A stretch of 64,000 nt of DNA from Acidobacteriota bacterium (lineage in GTDB: Bacteria; Acidobacteriota; Blastocatellia; Pyrinomonadales; Pyrinomonadaceae), in contig JAHBSG010000012.1 of assembly GCA_019639235.1 (NCBI GenBank), positions 57,049-121,048 on the forward strand, read 5' to 3'. The notes under the pieces are model-generated. The model ran no database searches. It was not told the DNA's origin and was given only the letters and a program-made list of their open reading frames with translations. Of this stretch, positions 1-8,443 are shown one piece after another. The stretch's first letter is position 1, and the number at the start of each line of letters is the position of its first letter. Position numbers and translations under genes: made by a program.

Positions 1-1587
1 CAGGAGTACCTGCATTTCAATGTGACGGGAAAGGACGTTGTGATCAAGAGCCGTCGGCAGGGGCTCTCGACCTACTTTAAGGCGAGGTTCTTTGCCAACG
101 CGGTCGTCCGATCGGGCCGCAATGTTCGCATCGTTCCGCACGATCCCGATACCGAAGAGGCATTCCGGGCCGACTTCAAAGTGATGTACGAGAACCTCGC
201 ACCTCACCTGAAGCCGGCCACAAAGTACTACTCGGAAGCTCTGATCGAGTTCAAGGACCCCGCGAAGGGCACGATAAACTCGCGGATCTCCACGGCCTCG
301 GTACAACCGGGCCACGAAGGCAAGGGCCGCGGGCAGACGATAACCGATCTTCATTTGACCGAGCCGCCTTTCTGGCGGGGCGATGCGAAAAAGGCGGCGA
401 CATCGCTGCTCGAAGCCGCTCAGGGAGGTCAGGTCTGCGTTGAATCGACACCATTCGGGATCGAGTGGACCCACACGATCTATCAGCAAGGGAAAAAGGG
501 CGAAGCCGGCTGGACATCGTTCTTCTTCGAGTGGTGGTGGAAACGCAGCTACCGGGTCGAGGGAGCACGGATCGAACAGGGCCGCAAACGCGAGTGGGTT
601 CTGCTTCAGCCCGGCGAGACGCTCAAGGATGTTTGGCAGGTCCCGGCTGCCGGGATAACCGAGATCGATCGGATAGCGAAGCGGAACCGGTTCGATGCGG
701 CAAAGCTGAGCGAAGAGGAGATCGAGATCTGCAAACAGATCCGCGACCATCTTCGGGCAAAGGGCCACATAGCGAAAAAAGCCTCGTGGCATATTGACGC
801 GGTTGCCGAGCGGATAGCCTGGCGGCGTTGGAAGATCGCCGAACTTCCCGGCGGCGAAGCTCAGTTCAAGGTCGAGTATCCGGAGAACGATATCGACTGC
901 TTTGAGCAAACCGGTCGACCGCTGATCAAGGGAAGCTATTTGAAAGTCACGTGCCGGACGGAGGGGCCGCGAGAAGGCCGCGAGTACATCATCGGCTGCG
1001 ACACTTCGCTCGGGCATGAGACGGGCGATCCGGCAGCGATCGAGATCCTCGATCTGGTCAGCGGCAGGCAGGTCCACTCGGAGAGCCTCAAGCGTTCGCC
1101 GGACCTGATCGCCTATCGGCTGCAGGAGCTGCACGAGATGTATAACCGGGCGGTCGTTGTGGTCGAGCGGAACAACACCGGCATCGCAACGATCCGCGAG
1201 CTGCAGAAGCTGATCCCCGAGGAGTTTGTCTTCAGGTACATCGATCGGCGGCTGCAGCGAAAGATCGAGGACGGCGACATGACGCCGGACGAGGCGTTTG
1301 CCCAGGCCGAATTCGGGCTGCCGACGACGGAAGCGAACAAGGCCGAGTATGCGATCGAGCTCGAGCGGGCTGTGCGGACCGGGGAGATCGGGCTTTCGAG
1401 CGAAGAGTGGTGTGAGGAGTGCCGGACGTGCGTCTGGTTTGACAACGGAAAGTGGGGAGCGATGAGCAGCTCCTATCACGACGATCGGGTGATCGCCCTG
1501 GCGATCGCTCAGTACGTTCGGGTGAAGTTGCTCGGGCAGTTCATGGGATTTGTCGGCGTATTGCCCGAAACGGGGTATGCGAGATAG
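1..1587 (+). CDS. Phage terminase large subunit (5' end cut by window)
   Basis: Packaging motor ATPase and nuclease that cuts and pumps phage DNA into proheads. The reading frame is open to base 1, so the true start lies outside; 528 residues are visible. The Walker A-like KSRRQGLST follows about 15 residues from the edge, a Walker B-like ITDLHLTEPP comes near residue 115, and a VESTPFG coupling motif follows. The C-terminal RNase H-like nuclease shows its acidic residues in GCDTSLGHETGD, VVVERNNTG and HDDRV. The N-terminal adenine-binding part is missing. The small subunit would be expected upstream. Confidence 0.93.
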   Translation, partial: QEYLHFNVTGKDVVIKSRRQGLSTYFKARFFANAVVRSGRNVRIVPHDPDTEEAFRADFKVMYENLAPHLKPATKYYSEALIEFKDPAKGTINSRISTASVQPGHEGKGRGQTITDLHLTEPPFWRGDAKKAATSLLEAAQGGQVCVESTPFGIEWTHTIYQQGKKGEAGWTSFFFEWWWKRSYRVEGARIEQGRKREWVLLQPGETLKDVWQVPAAGITEIDRIAKRNRFDAAKLSEEEIEICKQIRDHLRAKGHIAKKASWHIDAVAERIAWRRWKIAELPGGEAQFKVEYPENDIDCFEQTGRPLIKGSYLKVTCRTEGPREGREYIIGCDTSLGHETGDPAAIEILDLVSGRQVHSESLKRSPDLIAYRLQELHEMYNRAVVVVERNNTGIATIRELQKLIPEEFVFRYIDRRLQRKIEDGDMTPDEAFAQAEFGLPTTEANKAEYAIELERAVRTGEIGLSSEEWCEECRTCVWFDNGKWGAMSSSYHDDRVIALAIAQYVRVKLLGQFMGFVGVLPETGYAR

Positions 1588-1698
1588 ATCACGATGCCGG
1601 TTTAGGTTGTTTCTCGTTGTTCCTGTTGCGTTTTCTCGGTAAGCGGCGGCGTGCACGTCGCGTCGGCGGTTTGCTGATAACGGAGGCGAAGGGTTGAT

Positions 1699-2397
1699 AT
1701 GAGCGAAAGTTGGATGTGGATCATAGTCGGGGCGGCGGTCGCCGGATGCCTGGCGGCAATCATTCTCTGGCAGCGATCGCGGCCGAAAAAGCACAAGACA
1801 ACGCTCGGCCGGGTCGCCGAATTCTGGAACAAGCCCGAGTGTCTCCACGTCGGCCCGCGGGGAACTCGCATCCTGGTCGAACCGGGGGCCGAGATCTCGC
1901 CGGCGATCATCGACGCGATCGAGGACGGTCTTGCCGATGCGTTCAGGCGGGCAGCCTGCCGCGGGTACCAGCGTCAACTCGACCACCGGGACCACAACGT
2001 TGCCGTGCTTGTTTCGACCGAGAACGATTCGCTGGGGTTCCCTGCTTATCGTCTCCCATGCGCTCAATATTGCGGCACCGAGTATGACAAAGGCGGCTAC
2101 ATTCTGGTCGCCGGCGAGATGATCGCGGCCGGCAACCCGTTCGGCAACTGGATCGCGATACCGGAACATCCGGCACATCAGGCCGAGCACGCAAAGCTGA
2201 TCTCAGATTTCGAGACCGAGCACCCGGTGCTTGCATGGAACCACGGCGAAGAGTTCGAGCGGACCAAGACGCACTCAGGAGGTGAAGGCCATCCGGTGAT
2301 ACCGGAATGCCCGGGCACGGCCCGCTTCCTAAAAGTTATGGAGATCCCGCTCAGGTCGTTTGGCGATGAGGACGGCTGCAAGCTGCTCACCAAATAG
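1699..2397 (+). CDS. Membrane-anchored phage protein of unknown function
   Basis: Not recognised. The first 25 residues form one hydrophobic helix (WMWIIVGAAVAGCLAAIILW) followed by a basic stretch, so the rest (about 200 residues) probably sits in the cytoplasm or is anchored in a membrane. The soluble part has scattered Cys and His residues and an HNHGEEF-like stretch near residue 180 but no motif I can assign. A good ribosome site (GGAGG, about 15 bases before the ATG) supports the start. It lies between terminase and portal, where phages often carry accessory proteins. Function is open. Confidence 0.7.
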   Translation: MSESWMWIIVGAAVAGCLAAIILWQRSRPKKHKTTLGRVAEFWNKPECLHVGPRGTRILVEPGAEISPAIIDAIEDGLADAFRRAACRGYQRQLDHRDHNVAVLVSTENDSLGFPAYRLPCAQYCGTEYDKGGYILVAGEMIAAGNPFGNWIAIPEHPAHQAEHAKLISDFETEHPVLAWNHGEEFERTKTHSGGEGHPVIPECPGTARFLKVMEIPLRSFGDEDGCKLLTK

Positions 2398-2399
2398 CA

Positions 2400-3902
2400 A
2401 TGAATTTTCTGGAAAGACTCAAGATCGCACTCGATACGTTCCGTCGGCTCGGCGGGATCGAACTGCCCGACGACGGGCGGTCGTCCAAGGAATCGATCGG
2501 CAACGCGATGCGTTCGTTCAGCTCGATCTTCGGGTCGGTCTCGCCGGTGATCGACTTCGAAATGCTGAAGACGTTGAAGACGCTCTGGCTCTTCAATCCG
2601 GACGTCTCGCAGTACGTCGCCAACATCGTGCAGCTCGGAAATCCGGGTCACCACATCTCGGTTTCGGCCCGGAACGACTCGGTTGCCGAATCGGCCGTCG
2701 AGCGGTTGAACGAAGCGGCCTCGAGGATTTATCGCCACGGCGTCGGCGTCGACGGCCTGCTCAATCAGTATCTGACATCGATCGCCTGGTCGGGGGCGAT
2801 CTCAAGCGAGGATGTGGTCAACTTCGCGGGCAAGCGGATCGAAAAGGTGGTGCTTGTTCCGGTCGAGCAGATCCGATTCCGGTACCGAGAGGAGACGGAC
2901 GAGTACGAACCCTACCAGCAGGTCTCCGGGGCGATCACCCGATCGACCGACAAAGGTTCGTTCGGGCTCATTCCGCTCAACCGCGAGACCTACCGGTATA
3001 TCGCTCTTTCGACCGTCGAGAACTCGCCCTATGCAAAGCCGCCGGCAACGGCCGCGATCGAGCCGATCATAAACGGCCAGAAGCCGATCATGGAGAACAT
3101 CCGGTACATGGCCCAGAAGGTCGGCCTGATGGGACTGGTTGCGGCATCGGTCGTTCAGCCGCCCCGCAAGCCGAACGAGACCGAGGCCGAGTATCAGCAG
3201 CGGGCGACGGCGTACCTGAAAGCGGTCAAGAATGCGCTTGACGGAAACTTCAGCAAGGGCCTGCTCGTCACCTTCCGCGATCAGAAGATCGAGCACACTC
3301 CGGTCACGACCGGAGCGGCCGGCGTTTACGACCTTAACCGGATCAGCGAAGAGCAGGTCTTCTCAGGACTTCACGCGATGCCCGGCTTTCACGGCCGGAC
3401 GGATGCGACGACCGAGACGTTTGCCGATGTCGTTTACTACCTCCTTGCCGGGCAGGTCGAGAACATGCAGCGGCCGGTGGCCCGAAGGCAGGAGCGGACC
3501 TACATGCTCGATCTGCGGCTCGCCGGCGTCGAGGTCGATAGCGTTAGCGTCACGTTCAACAAAACGCGATCGCGGAACGCCAAGGCCGAGGCCGAGACCG
3601 AGGAGATAAAGCAGCGGTCGATTCTTGAAAGGGTCAAGCTCGGGCTGATCACACCGGACGAGGCGGCACAGGAAATGGGCTACGAAGCCTGGGCGAGCCC
3701 CGAGCTGCTCTTCGGCGGTCCCGAGCGGCGGGAAGACGGCCGCGACTCGCAGAAGGCACGGCTCCGCCTGCGGTTCGACAAGGCTTCGCAGACGTACAAA
3801 GTGGAAAGAGACCGGTACGAGATCGCCTCGACCGGCGAGAGCGGAACGGGGAACGTTTTCCCCCTTGTAAAAAAAAAGGCTCAACAGCGAGCCTCAAACT
3901 AA
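2400..3902 (+). CDS. Phage portal protein
   Basis: Dodecameric ring at the unique capsid vertex through which DNA enters and leaves. The assignment rests on its 500-residue length, its place between terminase and the MuF-type head protein, and portal-like sequence in the middle (a VPVEQIRFRY strand, then helical segments and an ALDGNFSKGLLVTF-like region). It begins three bases after the upstream stop. The last codons, VKKKAQQRASN, include an A9 tract in which a canonical -1 slippery heptamer sits in frame; slipping there joins the portal to the following MuF frame. Both a free and an extended portal are therefore possible. Confidence 0.82.
   Translation: MNFLERLKIALDTFRRLGGIELPDDGRSSKESIGNAMRSFSSIFGSVSPVIDFEMLKTLKTLWLFNPDVSQYVANIVQLGNPGHHISVSARNDSVAESAVERLNEAASRIYRHGVGVDGLLNQYLTSIAWSGAISSEDVVNFAGKRIEKVVLVPVEQIRFRYREETDEYEPYQQVSGAITRSTDKGSFGLIPLNRETYRYIALSTVENSPYAKPPATAAIEPIINGQKPIMENIRYMAQKVGLMGLVAASVVQPPRKPNETEAEYQQRATAYLKAVKNALDGNFSKGLLVTFRDQKIEHTPVTTGAAGVYDLNRISEEQVFSGLHAMPGFHGRTDATTETFADVVYYLLAGQVENMQRPVARRQERTYMLDLRLAGVEVDSVSVTFNKTRSRNAKAEAETEEIKQRSILERVKLGLITPDEAAQEMGYEAWASPELLFGGPERREDGRDSQKARLRLRFDKASQTYKVERDRYEIASTGESGTGNVFPLVKKKAQQRASN
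3872..3894 (+). other. Candidate -1 ribosomal frameshift site (A AAA AAG)
   Basis: Within an A9 run, bases 3872-3878 read A AAA AAG in the portal frame, the same heptamer as used in dnaX. A 6-bp inverted repeat (AGGCTC, then GAGCCT, six-base loop) follows immediately at 3877-3894. After a -1 slip the next codon is GGC at 3878 and the frame runs without a stop through a protein-like stretch (LTEEQIDEILEGF) into the MuF protein. Transcriptional slippage or an assembly error in the homopolymer could give the same picture. Confidence 0.6.
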
Positions 3903-3982
3903 CGGAGGAGCAAATAGATGAGATCCTTGAAGGGTTCATTACTGACTATCTTCGCAAGCTTCGCGGTTTTATTAGCGATGGC

Positions 3983-4846
3983 TTGCGTCTCGCAATCGAC
4001 CGTCTTCGGACGTACCTACTCGAACAAACCTACGACGACTTTCGCGACGCCGAAGAGTTCGCAGCCCGACTGCTCGATGAGATCGAAGCAAGCTGGAAAC
4101 TCGGCTGGAGCTCCGTGCGAGCACGCCAGGCGATCAGCTCGACTGTCCGATCGATCTACGAATTTTACCGGCTCCGGGACGCTACACCTTTCGGCGATCG
4201 GTCACCGGTCGGGCTCCGGCTCGGAGGCCCGGACCGCGTCTCGATCCGCTTCATCGGAGGGCTTGACCATTTCTACTTTTCAAAGTTCGCACCGAATACG
4301 AGCAGGCCGCTCAGGCGATTTTTTGTCGAGAGATACCTTGAGGACGGAGCCGCACTATTCGGCCGCGAATCTCCGGAGGAACTCGCAGACTTTCGGGATG
4401 CCGCCGGCGAACGGCTCAAGAACCTCACCGATCGGCAAACAAAGACCATCGTTCAGACCGCAGTTCAGCGCGTCAGGAACTGGGCGCATATCGGCAGTCT
4501 TGCCCAGGGTGAAATTGAACTTGCGAGGGTCGTGGCAACGCTGGACGCCCGGACCACCGAGCTATGTGAGGAGCTTGACGGAAAGATCATTCGCGTCGGC
4601 GTCGCCCAGGAAACGATCGAGCGGCTTAATCAGCTCGAACCCGGCGAGTTTGCCGCGGAGCTTTATGAATCGGAGATAGGCAAGGCCATCTCCAGAGATC
4701 CGGTCGGCACGATCCAGAGCTTTCTGGAGCCGGATGGAAAGACGATATCGGATGAACTGGTACGGCTGGGCCGAGGCTTCCCGCCGTACCATCCGAACTG
4801 CCGGACGCGATTGGAAGGCGTCATTGAAGGGATCAGCGATGAGTGA
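3983..4846 (+). CDS. Phage head morphogenesis protein, SPP1 gp7/MuF family
   Basis: Minor head protein thought to sit near the portal and help capsid assembly or DNA ejection. The C-terminal third has the MuF signature: LDARTTELCEELDGKII and then PPYHPNCRTRLEGV. The first start-like codon is a TTG at 3983 without a ribosome site, and the frame is open and protein-like upstream to 3878, so the real N-terminus is probably supplied by -1 frameshifting from the portal gene. The nearby GGAGGAG and ATG at 3918 are in another frame. It overlaps the next gene by 8 bases. Confidence 0.85.
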   Translation: MRLAIDRLRTYLLEQTYDDFRDAEEFAARLLDEIEASWKLGWSSVRARQAISSTVRSIYEFYRLRDATPFGDRSPVGLRLGGPDRVSIRFIGGLDHFYFSKFAPNTSRPLRRFFVERYLEDGAALFGRESPEELADFRDAAGERLKNLTDRQTKTIVQTAVQRVRNWAHIGSLAQGEIELARVVATLDARTTELCEELDGKIIRVGVAQETIERLNQLEPGEFAAELYESEIGKAISRDPVGTIQSFLEPDGKTISDELVRLGRGFPPYHPNCRTRLEGVIEGISDE

Positions 4847-5078
4847 TTTTCAACCAATAGTTTCGAGCAATCTGGAATCGGCGGCATACGACGCGAAGGG
4901 ACGGACGCTGACGCTGCGGTTCAAGAACGGAACGGCCTACCGCTATGCGCGTGTGATGCCGGGCCTTTGGAAGAAGTTTCAGAAAGAGTTCGACGGCAAG
5001 GAAGGACGTTCGGCCGGCAAATTCTTTTTCAAGCACATCAAGCCGCTCGCCTGCGAGCAGATCGACAACTGGAAATGA
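4839..5078 (+). CDS. KTSC domain protein
   Basis: Small 79-residue protein of the KTSC family, named for a Lys-Thr-Ser-Cys motif; the function of the family is not established, though it is common in phages. The fold is visible as two strands (SAAYDAKGRTLTLRF, then GTAYRYARVMPGLWKKF) and a helical end with KFFFKHIKP. The ATG at 4839 overlaps the end of the MuF gene (ATGAGTGA), so it is probably translated by coupling. Its stop overlaps the start of the next gene. Confidence 0.8.
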   Translation: MSDFQPIVSSNLESAAYDAKGRTLTLRFKNGTAYRYARVMPGLWKKFQKEFDGKEGRSAGKFFFKHIKPLACEQIDNWK

Positions 5079-6304
5079 AGAACAACGTCATCAACGGCAT
5101 CGAGATCGTCAGTCTTGAAAAGCAGCTCGCCCGAGTCGGGCTCCGTTCGGCTCTGGCCGGTGCTGAGATCTCGGCGAGCGAGAACCTGACCGCCCGAGCG
5201 TCACAGTTCTATCACGACGGCACGGTCAACGTCGGCAAGGACGGAACGCACTTCAATTACGAACGTGCGACGGACGTTCTGCCGACCTCGGACGATTACG
5301 TCACTGTCCGATTCCGGGCGATCTCAAAGTCGGTCATACCCGGCCACTGGATCGACTGGAGCAAGGGCGATGTGCTGAAGAGCTCGGTCCCGAAGCTGCT
5401 TGGCCAGACGGTCTATCCGAACCACGACTTTACCGACATCAACAACTGGCTCGGTTCGGTAAGCAGCGTCGAGTGGGACGACGCCGGAGCTGAGAGCGGC
5501 GGCGTTCCGGGCATCAACGCCGAATATAAGATCGACGCCCTAATGAATCCGCGGATCGCCCGCGGGCTGTTGATGAAGCCGCCGGCGATCCACAGCACGT
5601 CGATGACCGTGCTTTTCAAATATGAGTATTCGCATCCGGGCATTGCCTCGGAGAACCGGTACCGCTTCTTCGACATGCTTGGTGAAGAGGTCGATGGCGA
5701 GATAGTTCGGTTCATCGTGACCGAGATCCTTGAGTACTGGGAGGCGTCGCTCGTCTTTCAGGGAGCGGACCGGCTTGCCAAGCAGCAAACGGGCGAACAA
5801 GACTTTGCCGACATGTCGGCAGATGCCGCGGGCGACGAACCGCCGGCAAATTCAAACGAGGAGAAAACCATGAAACTTTCGAACGAACAGAAGACAAAGC
5901 TCGGCATTGAGTTTGACGGTGAGGACGTTCCCGAAACGGAGATCCTTGCCGCGGCCGAGCAGCTTGCGGAACGGCTGGAAACGGCCCAGGGAACGGACGT
6001 CGCGGAACTCCAGCGACGCGCGGAACTGGCCGACACCCTGCTCAATGAAAAGCGGGCAAATGTCGTCCGCCTGGCAGTGCTCGCGGAGCTCGGGGCCGAG
6101 ACCGGCGAGCTTGACCCGGCGATCGCGGAACCGATTGCCGAGGCAGGGCCGGAAAGGCTTGATCAGCTCTCGGCATATTACGAGAAGAAGGCAGCCGAAA
6201 GGTTTGCCGGCAACCGCTCGTCCGATCCGGGCTCGAAAGCGATCGAGAACGCCGGCGGCGTAGGCAGCCAGGAAGAAGAGCTTCCTGAGATCTCGGTGCT
6301 CTGA
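5075..6304 (+). CDS. Prohead maturation protease fused to scaffold
   Basis: A 409-residue protein with two parts. Residues about 1-260 look like a capsid maturation protease: a His in YPNHDFTDINNWLGSV and a Ser in AIHSTSMTVLF are placed as in herpes/HK97-type proteases. Residues about 265-409 are acidic, helical and Ala/Glu-rich, typical of a scaffold that fills the prohead and is then digested. The ATG at 5075 overlaps the KTSC stop. A separate in-frame ribosome site and ATG at 5870 would release the scaffold alone. The family call is from pattern and position, not from a close match. Confidence 0.65.
   Translation: MKNNVINGIEIVSLEKQLARVGLRSALAGAEISASENLTARASQFYHDGTVNVGKDGTHFNYERATDVLPTSDDYVTVRFRAISKSVIPGHWIDWSKGDVLKSSVPKLLGQTVYPNHDFTDINNWLGSVSSVEWDDAGAESGGVPGINAEYKIDALMNPRIARGLLMKPPAIHSTSMTVLFKYEYSHPGIASENRYRFFDMLGEEVDGEIVRFIVTEILEYWEASLVFQGADRLAKQQTGEQDFADMSADAAGDEPPANSNEEKTMKLSNEQKTKLGIEFDGEDVPETEILAAAEQLAERLETAQGTDVAELQRRAELADTLLNEKRANVVRLAVLAELGAETGELDPAIAEPIAEAGPERLDQLSAYYEKKAAERFAGNRSSDPGSKAIENAGGVGSQEEELPEISVL
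5870..6304 (+). CDS. Nested in-frame scaffold protein (internal start)
   Basis: Inside the protease gene a strong Shine-Dalgarno (GAGGAGAA, 5858-5865) stands five bases before ATG 5870, in the same frame. The product, 144 residues starting MKLSNEQKTKL, is the acidic helical scaffold portion. This is the arrangement of the lambda C and Nu3 genes, in which extra scaffold is made from within the protease gene. The strength of the ribosome site, better than that of most genes here, is the main support. Confidence 0.55.
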   Translation: MKLSNEQKTKLGIEFDGEDVPETEILAAAEQLAERLETAQGTDVAELQRRAELADTLLNEKRANVVRLAVLAELGAETGELDPAIAEPIAEAGPERLDQLSAYYEKKAAERFAGNRSSDPGSKAIENAGGVGSQEEELPEISVL

Positions 6305-6343
6305 TAACGGCACCGCACAAAACCAAGAAAGGAGAATCAAGTC

Positions 6344-6730
6344 ATGAAACTCAGAGCACACGTAGAAGGTTTGGCGGTACCGGCAACGGTCGCGACCGTT
6401 GAACCTAAGGACACCATAGTCACGATCACCGGCAACCGGACGGTAGGCAAGGCGGGGGCCAATGCCAACCCGATCGGCCGGCTTGCGGTCCCGCCAACGG
6501 AAGCTAACGGGCTCGGCACGGTCGAGACGAAGTTCAAGGAGCTGGTCGAGGTCAAGACGAGCGGAGCACTCGCCGCCGGCGTGGCGGTCAAGCTCGCGGC
6601 GGTCGATGGCTCCACCGGCGAGAACATCGTCACGACGTGGCTCGCCGGCACGGACAGCTACGAGCGGCTTTATGGCGTCGTCTGGGCCGGCACCGCCGGC
6701 GTCGGCATCGCGGAGGTCCTCGTTTACTAG
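6344..6730 (+). CDS. Probable capsid decoration (cement) protein
   Basis: A 128-residue, small-residue-rich beta protein directly before the capsid gene. The layout is that of DUF2190/gpD-like cement proteins: an N-terminal ATVATVEPKDTIV strand, a Gly/Ala-rich centre in which values are assigned (AAGVAVKLAAVDGS) and a C-terminal GTAGVGIAEVLVY strand. Such proteins bind the outside of mature capsids and stiffen them. The ribosome site is AAGGAGA before the ATG. Assignment rests on composition and position. Confidence 0.65.
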   Translation: MKLRAHVEGLAVPATVATVEPKDTIVTITGNRTVGKAGANANPIGRLAVPPTEANGLGTVETKFKELVEVKTSGALAAGVAVKLAAVDGSTGENIVTTWLAGTDSYERLYGVVWAGTAGVGIAEVLVY

Positions 6731-6779
6731 GTCGGTCCGTGACCAACGGACGTAGAGTTCAGGAAAGGAGAAAAGAAAT

Positions 6780-7988
6780 ATGGGTTACGGATTCAAAGGC
6801 AAGGTCAAAGAGACCATCACAGAGCTTGACAGGCTCCGTGCGGACAAGCAGCGGGGCCGCGACATCACGCTCCGCGATTACGTTTCGCAGAACTACAAGG
6901 ACGCGAACGGCAAGCCGCTCAGCATCGAGCACATGTTTGCCGAGCTCGGCATCGAGCCGAGGCGGACGGCGGTTCACGAACTGATGCGCGACGACGACAA
7001 CAAGTACTTGATGTCGGAATTCGTTCGCGAGGGCGTTCGCCGAGGTCTCGGCATCGCCCAGCGTGAGCGGCTCGAAGCGATCCGCAAGGCAAGCATGGGG
7101 CCGATCACTGCCGACGGCGGTGCTCAGCGGTGGATGTCGCCCGAGGTGTATCTCGACGCTCAGAGGCTCGGGCTGGTGCAAAGCACCTTCTACCCGGACC
7201 TGATCATCCGCGAAGAGCCGGTGGCTCAGCCGACGGTCACGGTACCCTCGATCGATCTTTCGAAGGCGACTTTGAAAGACTCGGCCGAGGCCGCAACGAT
7301 CGAGGAAGGCTCAGTCAGCTACGGGTCGAAGGACGTTAAGCTCCGCAAGAAGGCCCGCGGCATCGGCATCAGCTACGAGGCGATCCAGTTCAATTCGCTC
7401 TCGCTCGTGCAGATCTTCTTCGAGGACGCCGGCCGCATCCTCGGGCAGACGCTTAACGCGATGGCCGTCGATACGGTCGTCAACGGCGATCAAGCCGGCG
7501 GTACCGAGGCCGCGGCGGTAATCGGCGTGGACAACACGACGAACGGCATCACGTGGAAGGACCTGACACGCGTTGCTGTCCAGGGCGGCCTGATCGGCCG
7601 GACGTTCAGCCAGGCGATCGGCAATGCGACGACCGCTCTGAACTACCTGAATCTTGACGAGGTCAAGAACAAGCAGCAGGGCACGCCGCTTCTCGGCACC
7701 GCATTGCGGAGCCCGCTGACGATGCCGGAGTCGCTATTCGTTTCCTCGAATGTCGCGACCAACCAGCTCGTACTGCAGGACCCGTCGATGTCGATTGTGC
7801 AGCTCACGGCAATGCCGCTGATGGTCGAGACCGAGAAGATCATCTCGAAGCAGATCGAGAAGTCATACGCCTCGATCATGACCGGCTTTGCGAAGCTGAT
7901 GCGCACCGCTTCGGTGATCATCGACGGTTCGATCGCGTATTCGGGCAACCAGTTCCCGGCGTGGATGCAGCCGTTCTCGACCGAGTAG
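6780..7988 (+). CDS. Major capsid protein, HK97 fold
   Basis: Builds the icosahedral shell. At 402 residues it has the usual length, a charged helical N-terminal arm (residues about 1-110), then a conserved-looking P-domain/A-domain run: QPTVTVPSIDLSKATLKDS, the GSVSYGSKDVKLRKKARGIGISYEA turn, and a late MVETEKI segment. It follows the decoration protein and precedes the connector genes, as in many siphoviruses. The start has an AGGAGA ribosome site 9 bases ahead. Confidence 0.85.
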   Translation: MGYGFKGKVKETITELDRLRADKQRGRDITLRDYVSQNYKDANGKPLSIEHMFAELGIEPRRTAVHELMRDDDNKYLMSEFVREGVRRGLGIAQRERLEAIRKASMGPITADGGAQRWMSPEVYLDAQRLGLVQSTFYPDLIIREEPVAQPTVTVPSIDLSKATLKDSAEAATIEEGSVSYGSKDVKLRKKARGIGISYEAIQFNSLSLVQIFFEDAGRILGQTLNAMAVDTVVNGDQAGGTEAAAVIGVDNTTNGITWKDLTRVAVQGGLIGRTFSQAIGNATTALNYLNLDEVKNKQQGTPLLGTALRSPLTMPESLFVSSNVATNQLVLQDPSMSIVQLTAMPLMVETEKIISKQIEKSYASIMTGFAKLMRTASVIIDGSIAYSGNQFPAWMQPFSTE

Positions 7989-8061
7989 CCGCGGTGAATA
8001 GTTAGCATGCGGGGCGGACTCTCGCCCGTCCCCGCTGAACCAGAGAGATAGGAGAAAGCTT

Positions 8062-8436
8062 ATGTCCAACAAGAAAAAGAACGAAGAGGCAGCAGCGGCG
8101 ACGGCACCCGAGACAACGGCGACGACGACCCAGCCGAACCCGGCCGAAAGCGATCCGCCGGCGAGCGAAGCGACCCAGCCGAACCCGGCCGAAAGCGATC
8201 CGCCGGCGAGCAAAGCGACCCAGGCGAACGCTCCGGAAACACAGCCAGATGAGCCAAAGAAAAAGGCGAAGGCTGCGGAGATCCGACGCGTGCGACTTGC
8301 CGACCAGGACACCGGATTCTTTGACGCCGTCACTGAATTCAAGGTCGTTCGCGACCAGGTTGTGGATCTCGAGGATCCGATCGGAAACGCAACGCAGACC
8401 GCACTCCAGAGCGGCCGTCTGCTGATAGTCGAGTAA
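8062..8436 (+). CDS. Small phage protein with Pro/Ala/Glu repeat
   Basis: Not recognised. The first 70 residues are low-complexity, with a 15-residue unit (TQPNPAESDPPASEA) present twice in tandem, then a Lys-rich linker. Residues about 75-124 form a compact domain (RRVRLADQDTGFFDAVTEF and a C-terminal LQSGRLLIVE). This compact end looks like a head-associated fibre or decoration fragment on a flexible arm. It lies between capsid and connector genes. Function is unknown. Confidence 0.6.
   Translation: MSNKKKNEEAAAATAPETTATTTQPNPAESDPPASEATQPNPAESDPPASKATQANAPETQPDEPKKKAKAAEIRRVRLADQDTGFFDAVTEFKVVRDQVVDLEDPIGNATQTALQSGRLLIVE
8128..8217 (+). repeat. 45-bp tandem repeat inside a phage gene
   Basis: Two 45-bp units (8128-8172 and 8173-8217) differ at one base, giving Glu or Lys in the last codons. 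The repeat keeps the reading frame, so copy number can change without breaking the protein. Confidence 0.9.
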
Positions 8437-8443
8437 CTGAACG

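Noticed and set aside
3918..4679. Out-of-frame reading frame with a good ribosome site and a lipoprotein-like start (LAMAC)
   Set aside because: It overlaps the MuF gene, has no recognisable domain after the first 30 residues, and fits overprinting by chance in high-GC DNA. The ribosome site may instead aid recoding.
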